DNA of 6,285 nt from CAZGGW01 sp964525365 (GCA_964525365.1 CAZGGW010000044.1:1-6285); one strand, 5' to 3'; counted from the first letter of the stretch, positions 1 to 6,210 are shown. Program-made: numbers and translations. Notes: generated by a model not told the origin, from the letters alone.

Positions 1-56
1 ATCCAATAACTAAAGAAAAAGTAAAAAGAATAACAGATAAATATTTAAGTATATAG
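1..56 (+). CDS. C-terminal tail of an upstream gene (partial, unidentified)
   Basis: The third frame is open from the window edge to a TAG at 54-56 and encodes 17 residues ending PITKEKVKRITDKYLSI. The other two forward frames close within the first 13 bases. The lysine-rich helical character fits the end of an ordinary cytoplasmic protein, and the thyX promoter begins only about 45 bases later. The fragment is too short to assign a family, and a chance open frame of this length in AT-rich DNA cannot be excluded. Confidence 0.45.
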   Translation, partial: PITKEKVKRITDKYLSI

Positions 57-102
57 TAAATTTAATAAAATGTGTAGAATTTGTTTTTTACCATTTTTTT
101 AT

Positions 103-131
103 TTGACTTAAAGTTTTCTAAATGATATTCT
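103..131 (+). promoter_or_regulatory. Predicted sigma-A promoter of thyX
   Basis: A TTGACT -35 box (103-108) is separated by 17 bases from a TATTCT -10 box (126-131) that carries the extended -10 dinucleotide TG at 123-124. The -35 matches consensus at 5 of 6 bases and the -10 at 4 of 6, with ideal spacing. T-rich tracts at 81-101 could act as an UP element. Transcription would begin near A138, giving a leader of about 17 bases that just holds the ribosome site. The promoter probably drives thyX and the genes behind it. It is predicted from sequence only. Confidence 0.6.
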
Positions 132-142
132 AAATACATTTA

Positions 143-149
143 AAAGGAG
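143..149 (+). promoter_or_regulatory. Shine-Dalgarno site of thyX
   Basis: AAAGGAG lies five bases before the ATG at 155. It is one of only two textbook ribosome sites in the window (the other serves the gene at 6222) and fixes the thyX start. Confidence 0.85.
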
Positions 150-154
150 TATAT

Positions 155-934
155 ATGGAAAGAGAAATAATAAAACCACAAGTATATTTACTTGGTATGA
201 GTAATACGCTATTTAATGAAGAACCAGAAACTGTTATCGCATTAGCGGCTAAACTATGTTATTCATCAAGTAATATTGAAGATTTAGCAAGTAAACAAAC
301 AACTGAATCGGTTAAAAATTTTATAAACAAATTATCTGAGATGGGGCATCAGTCGCCTGTAGAACATTTATCTTTTACTTTTGGAATTGAAGGAGTATCT
401 AGGAGCTTTTTAGCACAGATGACTAGACACAGAATTGCTTCTTATTCAGTACAAAGCCAAAGATATGTTGATTTGAAGGATACATATAAATATATAACGC
501 CAGATGAAATCGCAAATGATGAGGAAATCAAAAAAATATATGATGAAACAAATGATATAATTTTTGAAAAATATAAAATGATTACTAAAATGTTAACTAA
601 AAAATATGTAGAAAATGGTATGGATGTAAAAAAAGCTTCAAAGAAAGCAATAGAAGACGCAAGATTTATTTTACCTAATGCTTGTGAAACGAAAATGGTG
701 GTAACAATGAACGCAAGAAGTTTGCTTAACTTCTTTACAGAAAGATGTTGTAATAGAGCACAATGGGAAATAAGAGATGTAGCATATCAAATGCTTAATA
801 TTTGTGTGGATAAGGCACCAGAAGTATTTAGATATGCCGGCCCTAGTTGTGCATTTGGACATTGTAAAGAAGGAAGTATGTCATGCGGAGAAAAACAAAG
901 TCCTACTTTAAAACAACTTGAAATAGGTAAGTAG
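155..934 (+). CDS. thyX: Flavin-dependent thymidylate synthase ThyX
   Basis: This enzyme makes dTMP from dUMP using methylene-tetrahydrofolate as carbon donor and FAD/NADPH as reductant, so it yields tetrahydrofolate instead of dihydrofolate. At 259 residues it is complete. The diagnostic ThyX motif RHRxxSxxxxSxR spans residues 91-103 (RHRIASYSVQSQR). The upstream GHQSPVEHLSF block (64-74) supplies the family histidine near the flavin. The NARSLLNFFTERCCNRAQWEIR block (186-207) is the usual nucleotide-binding region. The C-terminus holds a cysteine-containing tail, C232, C237 and C244, of a kind I recall from clostridial-type ThyX proteins; a metal or redox role there is only a guess. The start is set by the strong ribosome site. 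It is the first gene after the promoter, and rsmE begins six bases after its TAG. No thyA is visible in the window. Confidence 0.97.
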   Translation: MEREIIKPQVYLLGMSNTLFNEEPETVIALAAKLCYSSSNIEDLASKQTTESVKNFINKLSEMGHQSPVEHLSFTFGIEGVSRSFLAQMTRHRIASYSVQSQRYVDLKDTYKYITPDEIANDEEIKKIYDETNDIIFEKYKMITKMLTKKYVENGMDVKKASKKAIEDARFILPNACETKMVVTMNARSLLNFFTERCCNRAQWEIRDVAYQMLNICVDKAPEVFRYAGPSCAFGHCKEGSMSCGEKQSPTLKQLEIGK

Positions 935-940
935 GCAATT

Positions 941-1645
941 ATGCAACAATATTTTGGTATTAAAAAAGATGAAAATGTATTGTATTTAAATTCAGAAGAT
1001 TTGAATCATATAAAAAATGTTATGAGAATGAAAGAAAATGACAAAGTGATAATATCTTTTAAAGGTATTAGTTATTTAGTAACTTTAAATAGTAGTTTAT
1101 TATCTGGCACTATTGATAACATATATAAATCAGAAAGGGATACTAATCAAGTAATCGCATATATTCCAATTCTTCCTGAAGAAAAAATGTCATTTATAAT
1201 TCAAAAGGGAACCGAGTTAGGGGTAACTGAATTTATACCCGTTGAGTTTGAAAGAAACAAATACAAATTAGATAAAACAGGTAAAGAAAAAAAATTAAAT
1301 AGGTGGAATAAAATTGCTAAAGAAGCGTCTGAACAAAGTCATAGAGTAAATAAATCTGAAGTAAAAGAAATAATAAAAGTAAAAGAAATTACCTCTTTAA
1401 ATGGTGTAAACATTTTATGTTCTCTTGACAATGAAAATGTAAAAGAAATAAATGAAGTGTTAACTATCGACAATGCATGTGATAAAATAACTTTAGTGTT
1501 TGGACCGGAAGGTGGCATAACGCAGAACGAAGAAAAAACTATTGAGTCTCTTGGATTTACTAAAACAAGACTTGTTAAAAATGTTTTAAGAAGCGAGACT
1601 GTAATAATATTTCTGGTTTCAATTATTAATTATTTAAGGAAGTGA
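941..1645 (+). CDS. rsmE: 16S rRNA (uracil-1498-N3)-methyltransferase RsmE
   Basis: RsmE is a SPOUT-class SAM-dependent enzyme that methylates N3 of U1498 in 16S rRNA, in the decoding region of the assembled 30S subunit. The 234-residue length is normal. An N-terminal PUA-like part (about 1-65) contains HIKNVMRMKENDKV (23-36), matching the family HxxxVLRxxxGD pattern. The SPOUT domain follows, with QKGTELGVTEFIPV (88-101), RWNKIAKEASEQSHR (121-135) and the SAM-loop FGPEGG (187-192). The final knot motif, normally LGxRILRxETA, reads LVKNVLRSETV (211-221). It keeps LR and ET but loses the glycine and arginine. Ribosome binding is weak (AGG at 933-935), so translation is probably coupled to thyX six bases upstream. 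The gene ends in TGA, evidence that TGA is a stop here. Confidence 0.94.
   Translation: MQQYFGIKKDENVLYLNSEDLNHIKNVMRMKENDKVIISFKGISYLVTLNSSLLSGTIDNIYKSERDTNQVIAYIPILPEEKMSFIIQKGTELGVTEFIPVEFERNKYKLDKTGKEKKLNRWNKIAKEASEQSHRVNKSEVKEIIKVKEITSLNGVNILCSLDNENVKEINEVLTIDNACDKITLVFGPEGGITQNEEKTIESLGFTKTRLVKNVLRSETVIIFLVSIINYLRK
1636..1642 (+). promoter_or_regulatory. Shine-Dalgarno site of the membrane-protein gene
   Basis: AAGGAAG lies seven bases before the ATG at 1650 and sits inside the last codons of rsmE. It supports this start, only four bases after the rsmE stop. Confidence 0.7.
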
Positions 1646-1649
1646 ATTT

Positions 1650-2303
1650 ATGGAAGCATTTGAAGCGTTATTTTCTAGCAAATATTTTATAGTGGTTATA
1701 ATTGTTTTGGTTATGATGATGTTAGTAATAGCATCGTATTTAATTAAATTACAAGCTGTCTATAAAAAAGAGAAAACAGAAGAGATAGAAGATAAAAATG
1801 ATCCTTTAGATGATATTATATCATTAAATAAAGTTGAAGAAACTAAAGAAGTAGTTGAAGAAGTAAAACCAATCGAAGAACAAAAAATAGAAATAGAAAA
1901 AGAGGAAAAAATAGAACCAATTACTACTTCTAATATTGATGAAACAATGTTTGATATGAATACGATTGATACTTATGAAACAGATGAAGAATCTTCAGCA
2001 ATAATAAGTGCAGATGAATTAAAAAAAGCAACTGAGAATAGAGCTGAATCACTTGGTATAGATAGTAATGAAGAATTAATAAATTATTATGAAGAAGAAC
2101 AAGAGAAAAAAGCTATAATTAGTTATGAGGAGTTACTTAATAATGCATCTAGATTAAAAGTAAATTATGTACCTCAAGAAGCAAAAGAAGTTGATGCTCC
2201 AGTGGTTAGAAAGGTTGAAGTACCTGGATATAAGAGTGTTTCATATGAAGAAAATGAAGAGTTCTTGAAACTTCTTAAAGAATTCTGTTTAAGTATAAAG
2301 TAA
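1650..2303 (+). CDS. Uncharacterised single-pass membrane protein with acidic linker
   Basis: I do not recognise a family for this 217-residue protein. Residues 12-32 form one strongly hydrophobic helix (FIVVIIVLVMMMLVIASYLI), with no lipobox and no convincing cleavage site. Lysines at 33, 39, 40 and 42 follow it, so the positive-inside rule puts the long C-terminal part in the cytoplasm. Residues 40-95 are a Glu/Lys-rich, probably disordered or coiled linker. The motif AIISADEL (117-124) recurs as AIISYEEL (155-162), and a looser DIISLNKV occurs at 55-62. The C-terminus ends in a likely amphipathic helix (ENEEFLKLLKEFCLSIK, 201-217). The layout (anchor, charged linker, short motifs, terminal helix) resembles membrane-tethered adaptors, but that is inference. 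The gene lies between rsmE and mtaB, four bases after rsmE; the last base of its TAA is the first base of the mtaB ATG. Confidence 0.88.
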   Translation: MEAFEALFSSKYFIVVIIVLVMMMLVIASYLIKLQAVYKKEKTEEIEDKNDPLDDIISLNKVEETKEVVEEVKPIEEQKIEIEKEEKIEPITTSNIDETMFDMNTIDTYETDEESSAIISADELKKATENRAESLGIDSNEELINYYEEEQEKKAIISYEELLNNASRLKVNYVPQEAKEVDAPVVRKVEVPGYKSVSYEENEEFLKLLKEFCLSIK

Positions 2304-3562
2304 TGAAGAAGACATTTTATGTAAAAACTTTAGGATGTAAAGTAAACTCTTATGAAAGTGAATTCATTAAGAGTCTTTTTTTAATGAATGGATATAGTGA
2401 AGAAAAAGATGCTTCAGTATTTATAGTTAATACTTGTACAGTAACAAATAATGCCGATAATAAAAGTAAAAAAGTAATAAAGAATATAAAAAAAAGTTAT
2501 CCAAATAGTATTTTAATAGTAGTGGGATGTTTTGCTCAGTATTTGATGGATAATAACAATATAAATATTGATGCTGACATAATAATTGGTAATAAAGATA
2601 AAAGTAAAATAATAGAATATTTAAATAAATTTATAAATGAAAAGAAACAAATAATTGTATCATATAACATGAATAAACAAGAATTTGAAAATATGGAAAT
2701 AAGTAATTATTCTTCTCATGTAAGAGCTAACATAAAAATAGAAGATGGATGTAATAACTTTTGTTCTTATTGTATTATTCCGTATGTAAGAGGTAGAGTA
2801 AGAAGTAAAAAGAAAGAATTAGTAATAGAAGAAGTAAATAAACTTGTTAACAACGGATATAAAGAAATAATATTAACAGGAATACATACTGGACAGTATA
2901 ATGATGAAGAAACTGATTTATATGGATTACTTTGTGAACTAATTAAAATAGAAAATCTTAAAAGAATTAGAATATCTTCAATTGAAATAGTTGAGCTTAA
3001 TGATAATATTATCTCATTATTAAAGAAAACAGATAAACTTATGCCACATTTCCATATACCGCTTCAAAGTGGATGCGATAAAACACTTAAATCAATGAAT
3101 AGAAGATATGATACAAAGTATTTTATAGATAGAGTAAAATTAATTAGAAAAATAAATAAAGAAATATCTCTTACTACAGATGTAATAGTTGGGTTTAATG
3201 ATGAAACAGATGAAGATTTTAATAATACTTATGAATTTATAAGAAAAATAAAATTTAGTAAAATACATGTATTTCCATATTCAGAAAGAATTGGAACTAA
3301 AGCATCTAATATATCTAATCCAGTCCCAAATTTAATAAAAAAACAAAGAGCCCATAAACTATTAGAATTATCCTCTTGTTTAGAGAGTGAATATGCATAT
3401 AAGTGTATAGGGAGAACATTTAAAGTATTAATTGAATCTAAAAACAATAACTACTATTATGGATATACCGAAAATTATATAATGGTAAAGTTAATAGGAA
3501 ATTATGAAATTAATAATATATATGAAATAGTATTAGAAATGGATATGATATGCGAAAGTTAA
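2303..3562 (+). CDS. mtaB: tRNA (N6-threonylcarbamoyladenosine-37-C2)-methylthiotransferase MtaB
   Basis: MtaB is a radical-SAM methylthiotransferase that converts t6A at position 37 of ANN-decoding tRNAs to ms2t6A, next to the anticodon. At 419 residues it is full length. The N-terminal UPF0004 domain has the three cluster cysteines in TLGCKVN (C12), VNTCTVT (C45) and VGCFAQ (C76). The radical-SAM domain carries CNNFCSYC (C150, C154, C157), the second iron-sulfur site, followed by IPYVRGRVRS, LTGIHTGQY (191-199) and HIPLQSGCDKTLKSMNRRY (251-269). A TRAM-type RNA-binding domain covers about 370-415. The TLGCKVN form and the ordering favour MtaB over MiaB or RimO. There is no clear ribosome site; the ATG overlaps the preceding stop as TAATG, so reinitiation is likely. 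The 3' end overlaps the next gene by 13 bases. Confidence 0.94.
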   Translation: MKKTFYVKTLGCKVNSYESEFIKSLFLMNGYSEEKDASVFIVNTCTVTNNADNKSKKVIKNIKKSYPNSILIVVGCFAQYLMDNNNINIDADIIIGNKDKSKIIEYLNKFINEKKQIIVSYNMNKQEFENMEISNYSSHVRANIKIEDGCNNFCSYCIIPYVRGRVRSKKKELVIEEVNKLVNNGYKEIILTGIHTGQYNDEETDLYGLLCELIKIENLKRIRISSIEIVELNDNIISLLKKTDKLMPHFHIPLQSGCDKTLKSMNRRYDTKYFIDRVKLIRKINKEISLTTDVIVGFNDETDEDFNNTYEFIRKIKFSKIHVFPYSERIGTKASNISNPVPNLIKKQRAHKLLELSSCLESEYAYKCIGRTFKVLIESKNNNYYYGYTENYIMVKLIGNYEINNIYEIVLEMDMICES

Positions 3563-3777
3563 AATTAAATACAATATATAGACATTATAAAGGAAATTTA
3601 TATCTCGTGTTGGATATCGCATGTAATAGTGAGACATTAGAAGACTATGTGATTTATAGAGCTTTATATGGAGATAATAAATTATGGATTCGTCCTTTAA
3701 TCATGTTTAATGACATTGTAAATAAAAATGGTCAAAAATATAGATTTGAAGAATTTAAAATTGAAAGTAAAAAATAG
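3550..3777 (+). CDS. DUF1653 family protein
   Basis: This is a 75-residue protein that is essentially one DUF1653 domain, a small widespread bacterial domain of unknown function. The recognisable signature is IYRHYKGNLYLVLDIA (9-24), then SETLEDYVIYRALYGDNKLWIRPLIMF (27-53). In the homologues I recall, the middle usually reads ARHSET; here it is ACNSET (24-29), losing the Arg-His pair. There is no signal peptide or membrane segment, so it is presumably cytosolic. The ATG at 3550 lies inside the end of mtaB in another frame, with a 13-base overlap and no good ribosome site, so its synthesis probably depends on ribosomes finishing mtaB. No other methionine near the N-terminus would keep the domain intact. 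A link to tRNA modification or DNA repair from its neighbours is unproven. Confidence 0.9.
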   Translation: MRKLKLNTIYRHYKGNLYLVLDIACNSETLEDYVIYRALYGDNKLWIRPLIMFNDIVNKNGQKYRFEEFKIESKK

Positions 3778-3788
3778 CGTGTTATAAT
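3761..3788 (+). promoter_or_regulatory. Near-consensus extended -10 promoter directly before recD2
   Basis: TTGAAA (3761-3766) is followed after 16 bases by a perfect TATAAT (3783-3788) with the extended -10 TG at 3780-3781. The -35 box lies in the last codons of the DUF1653 gene. Counting seven bases on from the -10 box places the start of transcription at 3795-3796, and the only purine there is the A of the recD2 ATG. The promoter would therefore give a leaderless recD2 mRNA, consistent with the absence of any purine-rich ribosome site before that ATG. Confidence 0.65.
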
Positions 3789-3795
3789 AATTTAT

Positions 3796-5973
3796 ATGGA
3801 AAAGTATGTAATAGGAAATATTAGAAGAATTATATATGAAAGTGCCAGCTCTACTTATAAAGTTGGTATTTTAAAGTTGCGTGAAACTAATATAGAAGAA
3901 CTCAGTGATTATGTTGATAGAACTATTACATTTACAGGTAACTTTTCAGAAGTAAATAATGAACTTGATTATAAATTAAATGGAATACTAATGAATCATC
4001 CTAAATATGGAATACAATTTAATACTCTTAATTATGAAATAGTAACTCCTAGTGATGAAGAAGGAATAATGATGTATTTATCAAGTGGATTATTTAAAGG
4101 AATTGGAATTAAAACCGCTAAAAAGATAGTAGATAAATATCATACTGATGCATTAAATAAAATAAAAGAAGATTATACTTGTTTATTAAGTATTAAAGGT
4201 ATAAAAGAAACTACAGCTAAAAAGATGCAATTTAAACTTAATGAACTTGATAAATCTCAAGAATTAATATTGAGACTTAATGGACTTGGATTTTCTACAA
4301 AAGAAAGTTTAAATTTAGTAAATAAATATTCAATGAATTTAAAGAATATATTGGAAAGTAATATATATGAGTTAAGTGATGAAATAAACTTTATTAAACT
4401 AGATAATATATTTATGAGTATGTATGAAGAAAAAGATGAAAGACGAATAAAAGCATTATTTAAACATGTTATTATGTCATATTGTTATGAATGTGGTGAT
4501 ACATTAATAAGTAAAGAAGTACTATTCTTAACAATTAATAAATATTTTAAAGAAAAAGTAAGTTCAAATGATTTTAATCTTTATATTAATATTTTGAAAG
4601 ATGATAATATTATTATAGAAATAGGGGATTATATAATACTTTATAATATTTATGAGAAAGAGCATTATATAAGTGAAACTGTAAAATACTTAAATAAGAT
4701 AAAATCTAGTATTAAAGATAATCTTATAAACAAATATATAAAAGAATATGAAATTAATAATAATATAACATTTAATATAGATCAAAAAGAAGCAATCAAA
4801 GGTTCTTTAATAAATAATTTATTTATAATTAGTGGGGGACCCGGTACTGGAAAAACAACAATTATAAAAGCAATAGTTGATATTTATAAAAAGATAGATA
4901 AAAATATAATAAATTCAGATATAGCTCTTTTAGCTCCTACTGGAAGAAGTGCTAAAAGAATGAGTGAAAGTACAGGACTTAGTTCATACACAATACATAG
5001 GTTTTTAAAATGGAATAAAGAAACATCATCTTTTGGAATTGATATATATAATAAAAGTTCAGTTAAATTAGTAATAGTAGATGAAATGAGTATGATTGAT
5101 GTGTTTCTGTTTTCAAGTTTGTTAGAAGGACTTCAAAATAGAATAAAATTAATACTTGTAGGAGATGTTAATCAACTTCCTTCGATAGGACCTGGTAATG
5201 TACTCGAAAGTATGATTTTAAGCCAAAAGGTTCCTTATAAATATTTAAATGATGTTTATAGAACAGCATCTAATTCATTTATATTAGATTTTGCTTCATT
5301 AATTAGAGATAAGAAAGAAATAGAGTCATTTGATACAAAATATTCGGATTTTAAATTTATAGAAAGTACTGATTTATACACTAAAGAATATTTGAAGGAA
5401 ATATGTTTGAAATTAAAAGAAAAAAATATATTGTTAGAAAACTTTCAAGTAATGGCACCCATGTATAAAACAGAGAATGGAGTAGATAATTTAAATACAT
5501 TTATGCAGAGTATTTTTAATCCTAAAGATGAAAATAAAAATGAAATAGTATTTTTAAATAAAACATTTAGAGAAGGAGATAAAGTAATACAACTTGAAAA
5601 TGATGTGGATAATAATGTGTTTAATGGAGATATTGGATTTATAAAAAGTATATATAAAGTTGGAAGTACTAACACTATAATTATAGATTATATGGGAATA
5701 AAAGTTGAATATAAAAGTGGAGACTTTGATAAATTTACTTTAGCATATGCAGTCACAATACATAAAAGTCAAGGAAGCGAATATGATACATGTATTATAA
5801 TATTATCTCCTCACTTTAATAGAATGCTATATAATAAACTTATATATACCGCGGTAACAAGAGCTAAAAAAGGATTGATGATAATTGGTAATATAGATAC
5901 GCTTAATAAAGCAATTGAAACAGATTATGCTTCTAATAGAATTTCTCTTTTAAAAAACTTATTAGATGAATAA
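3796..5973 (+). CDS. recD2: ATP-dependent DNA helicase RecD2 (SF1B)
   Basis: RecD2 is a 5'-3' DNA helicase of the RecD/Pif1 group that works without RecBC and is linked to DNA repair and replication-fork maintenance. The 725-residue protein has an N-terminal OB-like region (about 1-85), helix-hairpin-helix repeats (about 95-180, including LFKGIGIKTAKKI and LSIKGIKETTAKKM), then the two motor domains. Visible helicase motifs are Walker A GGPGTGKTT (347-355), Ia LAPTGRSAKRM (379-389), TIHRFL (399-404), II VDEMSMID (428-435), III GDVNQLPSIGPG (456-467), IV DVYRTA (486-491), NGDIGFI (610-616), V AVTIHKSQGSEYD (652-664) and VI YTAVTRAKKG (684-693). Motif IV has YRT where YRQ/FRQ is usual. The ATG at 3796 gives the standard family N-terminus but has no ribosome site; it is likely leaderless or coupled to the gene 18 bases upstream. 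Confidence 0.95.
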   Translation: MEKYVIGNIRRIIYESASSTYKVGILKLRETNIEELSDYVDRTITFTGNFSEVNNELDYKLNGILMNHPKYGIQFNTLNYEIVTPSDEEGIMMYLSSGLFKGIGIKTAKKIVDKYHTDALNKIKEDYTCLLSIKGIKETTAKKMQFKLNELDKSQELILRLNGLGFSTKESLNLVNKYSMNLKNILESNIYELSDEINFIKLDNIFMSMYEEKDERRIKALFKHVIMSYCYECGDTLISKEVLFLTINKYFKEKVSSNDFNLYINILKDDNIIIEIGDYIILYNIYEKEHYISETVKYLNKIKSSIKDNLINKYIKEYEINNNITFNIDQKEAIKGSLINNLFIISGGPGTGKTTIIKAIVDIYKKIDKNIINSDIALLAPTGRSAKRMSESTGLSSYTIHRFLKWNKETSSFGIDIYNKSSVKLVIVDEMSMIDVFLFSSLLEGLQNRIKLILVGDVNQLPSIGPGNVLESMILSQKVPYKYLNDVYRTASNSFILDFASLIRDKKEIESFDTKYSDFKFIESTDLYTKEYLKEICLKLKEKNILLENFQVMAPMYKTENGVDNLNTFMQSIFNPKDENKNEIVFLNKTFREGDKVIQLENDVDNNVFNGDIGFIKSIYKVGSTNTIIIDYMGIKVEYKSGDFDKFTLAYAVTIHKSQGSEYDTCIIILSPHFNRMLYNKLIYTAVTRAKKGLMIIGNIDTLNKAIETDYASNRISLLKNLLDE

Positions 5974-6148
5974 AACAAAAATATTAGTTAACAATAATTA
6001 CAAAGGAGATGATTTTATTAAAGCGCTAAATAAAATGATGCTTTTAGGAGCAGGCGTAGGGGCAGGACTTTTATATTCAAAATATAAGAAGAATATAGGA
6101 TCAATGTTAAAAAAGAAAACTAAAGCTATGAAAGATAACATGAAATAA
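5966..6148 (+). CDS. Small cationic glycine-zipper membrane protein (start uncertain)
   Basis: From the ATG at 5966 this encodes 60 residues and overlaps the end of recD2 by eight bases. It has a short hydrophobic stretch MMLLGAGVGAGLLY (24-37) containing a GxGxGxG glycine zipper, then a lysine-rich tail (KYKK, LKKKTKAMKDNMK). It could be a membrane-associated protein loosely like YtxH-type small proteins, but I cannot assign a family. The start is doubtful. The ATG at 5966 has no ribosome site, while a perfect AAAGGAG sits inside the frame at 6002-6008, eight bases before an AUU codon at 6017 that would give a 43-residue product. The next in-frame ATG pair (6035, 6038) is too far from that site. 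It is the last gene of the run, and the terminator overlaps its 3' end. Confidence 0.65.
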   Translation: MNKTKILVNNNYKGDDFIKALNKMMLLGAGVGAGLLYSKYKKNIGSMLKKKTKAMKDNMK

Positions 6149-6159
6149 TGTTATTTTTT
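6131..6159 (+). terminator. Weak intrinsic terminator at the end of the gene run
   Basis: ATAACAT (6135-6141) pairs with ATGTTAT (6148-6154) around a six-base loop, and the A-rich 5' flank can extend pairing into the T run at 6154-6159. The stem contains one G-C pair, so it is weak, but the hairpin followed by six T residues has the right form. It includes the stop codon of the small gene. It separates the thyX-to-small-protein run from the next promoter. Confidence 0.5.
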
Positions 6160-6160
6160 A

Positions 6161-6188
6161 TTGACAAAAAGTTTAAAAAGTTGATAAT
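6161..6188 (+). promoter_or_regulatory. Predicted sigma-A promoter of the gene at 6222
   Basis: A perfect TTGACA -35 box (6161-6166) is followed after 16 bases by GATAAT (6183-6188), which matches the -10 consensus at 5 of 6 bases. Transcription would start near 6195, leaving a leader of about 27 bases. It begins two bases after the terminator T run, so the following gene looks like an independent unit. Confidence 0.7.
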
Positions 6189-6205
6189 ATATACATATAA
6201 GATAC

Positions 6206-6210
6206 GGAGG
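6206..6210 (+). promoter_or_regulatory. Shine-Dalgarno site of the gene at 6222
   Basis: GGAGG lies 11 bases before the ATG at 6222. The spacing is slightly long, but this is the only ATG close behind it. Confidence 0.75.

Noticed and set aside
58..90. Possible terminator after the upstream gene (AAATT pairing with AATTT before a T run)
   Set aside because: The stem is five A-T pairs with a loop of about 15 bases, too unstable to call.
57..154. Riboswitch or folate-sensing leader before thyX
   Set aside because: The predicted transcript leader is only about 17 bases and the whole gap under 100 bases, with no stable structure visible.
671..862. Open frame of 63 codons on the minus strand inside thyX
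   Set aside because: It lies wholly opposite the conserved 3' half of thyX, has no ribosome site or promoter and shows no domain; it is a shadow of the coding strand.
1643..1645. TGA read as tryptophan (Mycoplasma-type code)
   Set aside because: RsmE ends at its normal length at this TGA, the next gene starts four bases later, and all tryptophans in the window use TGG.
2265..2299. Promoter directly before mtaB (TTGAAA and TATAAA)
   Set aside because: The spacing is 23 bases and the predicted start would fall inside the mtaB start codon region, after the A of ATG; not credible in such AT-rich sequence.
3229..3447. Open frame of 72 codons on the minus strand inside mtaB
   Set aside because: It is antisense to the end of the radical-SAM domain and TRAM start, with no supporting signals and no recognisable protein.
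2303..3562. MiaB or RimO instead of MtaB
   Set aside because: The TLGCKVN start, the motif order and the length fit MtaB best; all three share the cysteine pattern, so the choice rests on these finer features.
5445..5675. Open frame of 76 codons on the minus strand inside recD2
   Set aside because: It is antisense to conserved helicase sequence; its hydrophobic, Leu/Ser/Pro-rich composition is what reverse reading of AT-rich coding DNA gives.
6009..6029. Six-codon peptide from the ATG directly after AAAGGAG
   Set aside because: There is no spacing between the ribosome site and this ATG, and the peptide ends at once; no support for a real leader peptide.
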